Shown: in pieces, positions 52,201 through 58,200 of the stretch | Layout of the letters: every line of letters starts with the position of its first letter | Position numbering within the stretch: position 1 is the first letter of the stretch | NCBI GenBank assembly: GCA_030765065.1 | Contig: CM060985.1 | Span: 174,366,096-174,430,095, forward strand | Direction: 5' to 3' | DNA length: 64,000 nucleotides | Source: Deroplatys truncata | Taxonomy: Eukaryota > Arthropoda > Insecta > Mantodea > Mantidae | The notes under the pieces: generated by a model | What the model was told of the DNA's origin: nothing | What the model saw: only the letters and a program-made list of their open reading frames with translations | The model's database searches: none | Position numbers and translations under genes: made by a program

Positions 52201-55200
52201 AAGGGAAAATCTTTATGAATATAAAATCTGGAAAAAACTATAAGGTAAATAGGAAACATTTTGGGCAAAGTAAGAGCCAAATGGTTGAGGAAAATTAACA
52301 AACAAGGTGAAGAAGAAAGTTAATACAAGAGCAAATCAGAAAGTCTTTGCTCCTTTTTTTTTTTTTTTTTAGCCAAAATAAGGCATATATGGGTAATTAC
52401 AAATACACGTACTATTCTGTGTACCTTACACTATTTTTCCAAATAGTCCCCACACCGGTTCATATATTTGTGCCATTGCAGCACTAAATTTGAGATGCCC
52501 CTGTGGTAGAATTCATCTGGCTGACTGGAACTACCGTCAGACTGCTGTCTTGGCTTCATCATTGCATGTGAATCGCTGTCCTGCCAGTAACATCTTCAGC
52601 AGTCCGAAAATGTGGAAATCACTAGGGACGAGGTCTGCACTGTATGGTGGGTGGTCCAGATTCTTGCAGTGAAATGCCCAGAGCTTGTCGGCGGTTCTGA
52701 TTATCACATATGGTCTCGCAATGTTGTGGAGAAGAATCGTGGCACTTTCGCCTAATGGCAGCCCGCAGACGTGACAGTGTGGAACAATAACTGCCGGCAT
52801 TGATGGTTGCACCTTGTGGTATGAACTCCAGCAGGAGCGGTTCACGGCGACCCAGAAGGCCATTAACATCACTTTTCCAACAGATGGCACTGAACAAATT
52901 TCTTGTCAACGCGAGTCCGGATGTTTCCACATATGCTCTACTGCGATGATTCCGGCGTGAAATGCAGTATCCACGTTTCATCACCAGTAAGAATGCAGTC
53001 CAGGAAATCTTCACCCTCCTCGGCATACCGTTGCAGATGATTTGGTGAAGCAATCATTCACTTGCCTTTCATCAGATCATCCAACTACTTAGGCACCCAC
53101 TGACATGAAACCTTCTGGTACTCTTAAGAACCTGTGAATGATGTTATATCCTTGAGGTGCACATGCTGATCCGTTTTCACCATTGCATCTAGCAAGAAAT
53201 GTTGTCATCAGTCACCAACGAACGCAGCCTCCCCAAATGCTCATTGTCATGCAAGACTTCATGGCCTTTTGTGAACTCGCAACACCACCACCTCACTCTT
53301 CTCAAAGCGAGACAGTTTTCCCCATATGTGGGCTGCATTTCCCTGTGGATCTCGTTCGCCCCTTACCCCATAGAAAACGAATCACTTCATTGCTAGTACG
53401 CCATGGATATGTGAAGCACAACCACCATCTTCAACAACTGACAGCAGCACTGTGCCGCAGAGCTATCGGCAGATAAGGCTGAGCCAGTCCAAGAAAGCTC
53501 CACCGGGGGGCATGGATATGTTGACATCACATTTACAGCTGTAATTTGGCTAAAAAAATAATAAGGGAAAAGACTTTCTAATTCGCTCCCTAGTTGGTAT
53601 TAGATAAGCTAAAGAGAGAGTAAAAAAACACTACAAACTGGTGCGCAGTGTTTTCCTGTCCGCATCCTCGGCGCTTGTTGCCGTCTACCGCTATCATAGA
53701 AAGGCGCGGATGAAACCATACAACATACTGTTATAGGCTTTACTTACCAATTTTATGAAAGGAGATGCTGAAACTGGCCGCTATTGTCCACACATTTTTG
53801 GCATCTATTTAGGAAACTATCCATCACTCGCTACAGTTAACGTTGAGAATGCTGGCAATTTCCTGGCAGATATTTTAATTCTTCCAGGGTGTGTGTGTTG
53901 GTTTGTCTTTAACTTTATGTTTTAAGTTACCCCAGAGATAGAATTCGCAGGTGGTTAGGTCGGGAAAAGAAGGGGTCCACAAATCTCTACTAATAATTCT
54001 GTCGTCGAACGCACTTTCAATTGTTCTCATCGAAATATTGGTTGTATGAGCTGTTGCAAGGTCTTGTTGAAAAAAGGTAAAATCATGCTCCGTCTGTTCA
54101 GTCTTTAAAAAAAGGGAGCAAAATTGTATTTATGTATGTATGGGCGTCAACTGTTAGCTCAAAACAAATTGACCATATAGCTCTTTCTCCACTCATGGCA
54201 CAACATACATCAATTTTTTGTCATGTCGGGGTACTTCATGAACAATATTAGGTTTGTCAGAGCTCCAATAACGATTATTTTGTGTACACACATAACCATG
54301 AAGGTGGAACCAAGCCTCGTCCATGAAAAATGTTAAATATGGGTCTATTTCGCCATTGTGTACACTATTGAGATTCCATCCACAAAATGTGCGCCTAATT
54401 ACAGGATCACCTCGTTGAAGAGCATGTGCCACAGTTATTTTCTATGATTTTAACTCCAGCAATTTGGTAGCTCTTTGCGCAGAGCTATAAGAAATGCCTG
54501 CCTGTTGTGAAAGATGCCTAAGGGATTTTTGGACGAATTCTCCAAACGAGACTGCTATCGTCTAAAATTTCTTCGGTAAGAACCATACGCCATCTTTTAG
54601 ACTTCTTAGCCTGAACACTTCTTGTGGCATGAAATTTATTGTAAAGTTCATGGATTGTTGTATGGCCTGGAACTTTTACACCTGAAAATCTTTCTGCAAA
54701 TCGTACTTTCACTTGGCAAGCTGACTGAGTTAACACATATGAATCATAAATAAATACATGCTGTGCAGTAGAAAACATATACTGAGCCATAATGTAATTT
54801 GACTAAGTACAGGACAAAATAATAAATAGCAAACCACATCAACAGCTTGACTTTGTTTATAGCAGCAGTGCATTATCATGTTTCCACACGTCGGTTTGTA
54901 ATTTCTTGACTTTCCTGTTATAAGCAGGACCCAACAGCACGGCAATCTCAGGGTTTGAGTCTGTTGGGTCCCAGGGTATACAGCAACTCCAGTGTACTGA
55001 CAAGAAATGTATACAAACTAGTAAAACCTGTGTCCAAGCTTAGGCTTACATCATTATTTCATTTGTATCTTGAATTTCTGCTAGTAGTATTACAAGGAAA
55101 TAAATAATATGCACCTGCATACAAATTTAGGAAAAAACTTCTGAATGTGTGATGCAAGAATTTTTGCTAAAGTGAGAAGGTTCAGCTATGTGTGAGCAGA

Positions 55201-58200
55201 AGATTAACAGTTAACCATGACTTCTCGCATTGCAGCCAACATTAAAAATTAAATTGAGTCTTACTTATGGACACTCTTTAACTACTACGATTTTTAGTGT
55301 CCCACTCTACATTGGATGAAAGACCTGAAATTTTGCTCAAAGGCCTCTTGACCATGCTTGAGGTTCTTTTACGTGCTATAAACCTATGACACAGAACCAC
55401 CGGCTTTACTTCCTTTCTGAAGGAGCCAACTACTGAAAAAATTTCCACCAGACATCTGTGCAACAGTAATTTTAAAAAAATCTGTGGAAACAATTACTAG
55501 CTGGTCATTTTTGGAAAATCCTGCCTATGTTTCCTCTCAGGTTTTGTTGCTTTACATATGCAGACTTGCACCTGAACGGAATCTATTGTAGTGTGAGAAA
55601 AAAAGACTGTTTTCTTACAGTTTACTGCAATATTATCAAGGTCTACCTTGTTTGATAAGGATCTGCTGAGAACATACATGTTGTGTTCTGAGTGCAATTC
55701 TGTCTTGCAGCCCTTGTAGCGACTAGAATTCATAAAAGTTGGGCTAGAAATGGTTATGTAAACGAGTTAGTAATTAAAACAGTTAGTCAGCTATGTAGTG
55801 TAATTTAGGGATAAACAACACTGTTAGCTGCATTACTTTAATGGAGCAAGGATAATTCGGTTGCACTGCATTCAGTGTGGCTACTTGCACAGTAAATAAA
55901 CAATTATAAACCCTTAAGCTACATTAACAAATGTAAAGCATCAATTTACACTAAAGTAACTGCAGATTTGACATGTTTTCATGCTGGACTTTCAATTACG
56001 TTGGAAGTCAAAAATCTTTAATCACATGTTGCACAGTTGGGTACCAATGTCACTGCAGCAGACTTAAATCATATGGTTAGTACCATACAACACGTTATAC
56101 TATGATGCTTGTACCTCTCATATGCCATTTCATTCCTCATTTAATAAATTTTGAAAGTTTGTGAGTTATCTTGGCCATCGCCAACATCATGTGTGTCAAT
56201 AAGGCTATAACATGCATAATACAGGGAGAGCCAAAACACTATGAACCGGCTGCACAGTGTTTTTCCCTGCCCGCATCCTCGGCGCTCTTTGCCATCTGCC
56301 GCTATGATAGAAAGGTGCAGATGAAACCATACAACATTTTTAAAACTACTTTTAAAGGCTTTACTTACCAACTTTAAGAAAGAAGATGCTGAAACTGGCC
56401 ACTGTCGTCATCCATACATTTTTGGCACCTCTTTAGAAAAGTATCCACCACTCACTACAGTTAACGTTGAGAATGCTGACAATTTCCTGGCAGATATTTT
56501 AATTCTTCCAGGGTGTGTGTGTGGGTTTGTCTTTAACTTTATGTTTTAAGTTACCCCAGAGATAGAATTCGCAGGGGGTTAGGTCGGGGAACAAAAGGGG
56601 TCCACAAATCTCTACTAATAATTCTGACGTCAAACACACTTTTGTTCTCATCGAAATATTGGCCGTATGAGCTGTTGCAGAGTCTTGTTGAAAAAAGGCA
56701 AAATCACGCTCCCTGTCTGTTAATTCTCTAAAAACAGGGGGCAAAATTGTATTCATATATGCACAGACTTCCAACTATTGACTCGAAAAAAATTGGCCCT
56801 CCATAAAGTTGGTAAGTAAAACCTTTAAAAGTAGTTTTAAAAATGTTGTATGGTTTCATCCGCACCTTTCTATGGTAGCAGCAGATGGCACGAGTGCCGA
56901 GGACATGGACAGTAAAAACACCACGCAGCCGATTCGTTATGTAGAGCAATTTGGAAGTAATGAGAATTTGATTTAGTAGGAGATGTTGCTTGGACAAAGT
57001 AATTAGACCTACCACCCCGAATTAGTTGCCTCATTTATATAGCAAAAATTGGCAACATTTTGAGGTAGGTTCTGCCAATGTTAAGGAATGCAGTATAATC
57101 GCTGGTTTCTAATTAACCTAAGTTTATATATAAAAAACTAACATACACCTAACCTCCCGTGAATCAAAACCCTACATTATATCATAAACATTATTAAGAA
57201 ACGAACACAAGCAAAACTTGTGTGGTCTAGTAGCTGTGTTTTGATCTATAATGTTGGCAACAGAAGATATGCTCCCATAGTCCCTCCAGTGGAATGTGTG
57301 TGCATGAAACGGCAAATGTACATTTTTTTACGTTAGTGAACATATATGTGTTAATTTTGTTGTGTTCCAATGTATTAAACTGTGAAACAAGGAATGCATA
57401 TTGTGTTTATTGACTCTTCCTAAGCATTCATATTATTTCAGATGTGCGAGTGTTATTAGTATAGTGATCATGGGCCTATTGACGATACCGTACAATATCC
57501 TCTTGGCCAAATACATTTTAGTATGTGTTAAAATCTAGAACAGCTTCTACCTGCTCTACTACTGTGGAACTTTACTATAGTCGGCAGGAATCAAGAAAGG
57601 GATTGACAGTAACTAATCACGTGGCAGAAAGCTTTAAATGAATGGGAGAGGATGGATACGTCATAGCAACTATTAGAAGGACCAATTGGAATTAAGACAT
57701 TTCCATAGCAACGAGATACAAAAACCTTGTTGCCGATATTGTTAACACGTGATTAGAATGGGCCTAGTGAGTGACCGTTGCAATAACAAACAGCACGTCT
57801 TATCTTCTGCTGTTGCTGCAGTTATAAACAATGCTTCCTTTAGCCACAGCATAATGCATTTGCATCAGTTCCGAGATTGCCTGTGTACTGACAAGTTATT
57901 TTGCAACATCCTATTTGTACGGTTATTTGCTTTTTGTGTTTACTTGTGTTTGAGTCCGTGTATGTCTACGTGTGTTGTGGGCATTTGCAATTGTGCTAAC
58001 CTTTTAATGGATATTTAACAATATCCAAAAAATAGTGACAAAGACAGCGAGCCAAACGAAAAACTGAGCATACTCAGTAACCGAATAAAACTATATTTGG
58101 TAAAGGTATCCCAATTAAAGGGCAAGGGCGGGAAATAATATGTTCTGTGAGAGAATCAGCGGCATTTTCCCATTAGAATAAGTATCAACATTTCACAGGT

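Noticed and set aside
57950..58018. THAP-domain protein start ([13 protein letters not shown])
   Set aside because: The frame stops almost immediately and the remaining THAP positions are not visible.
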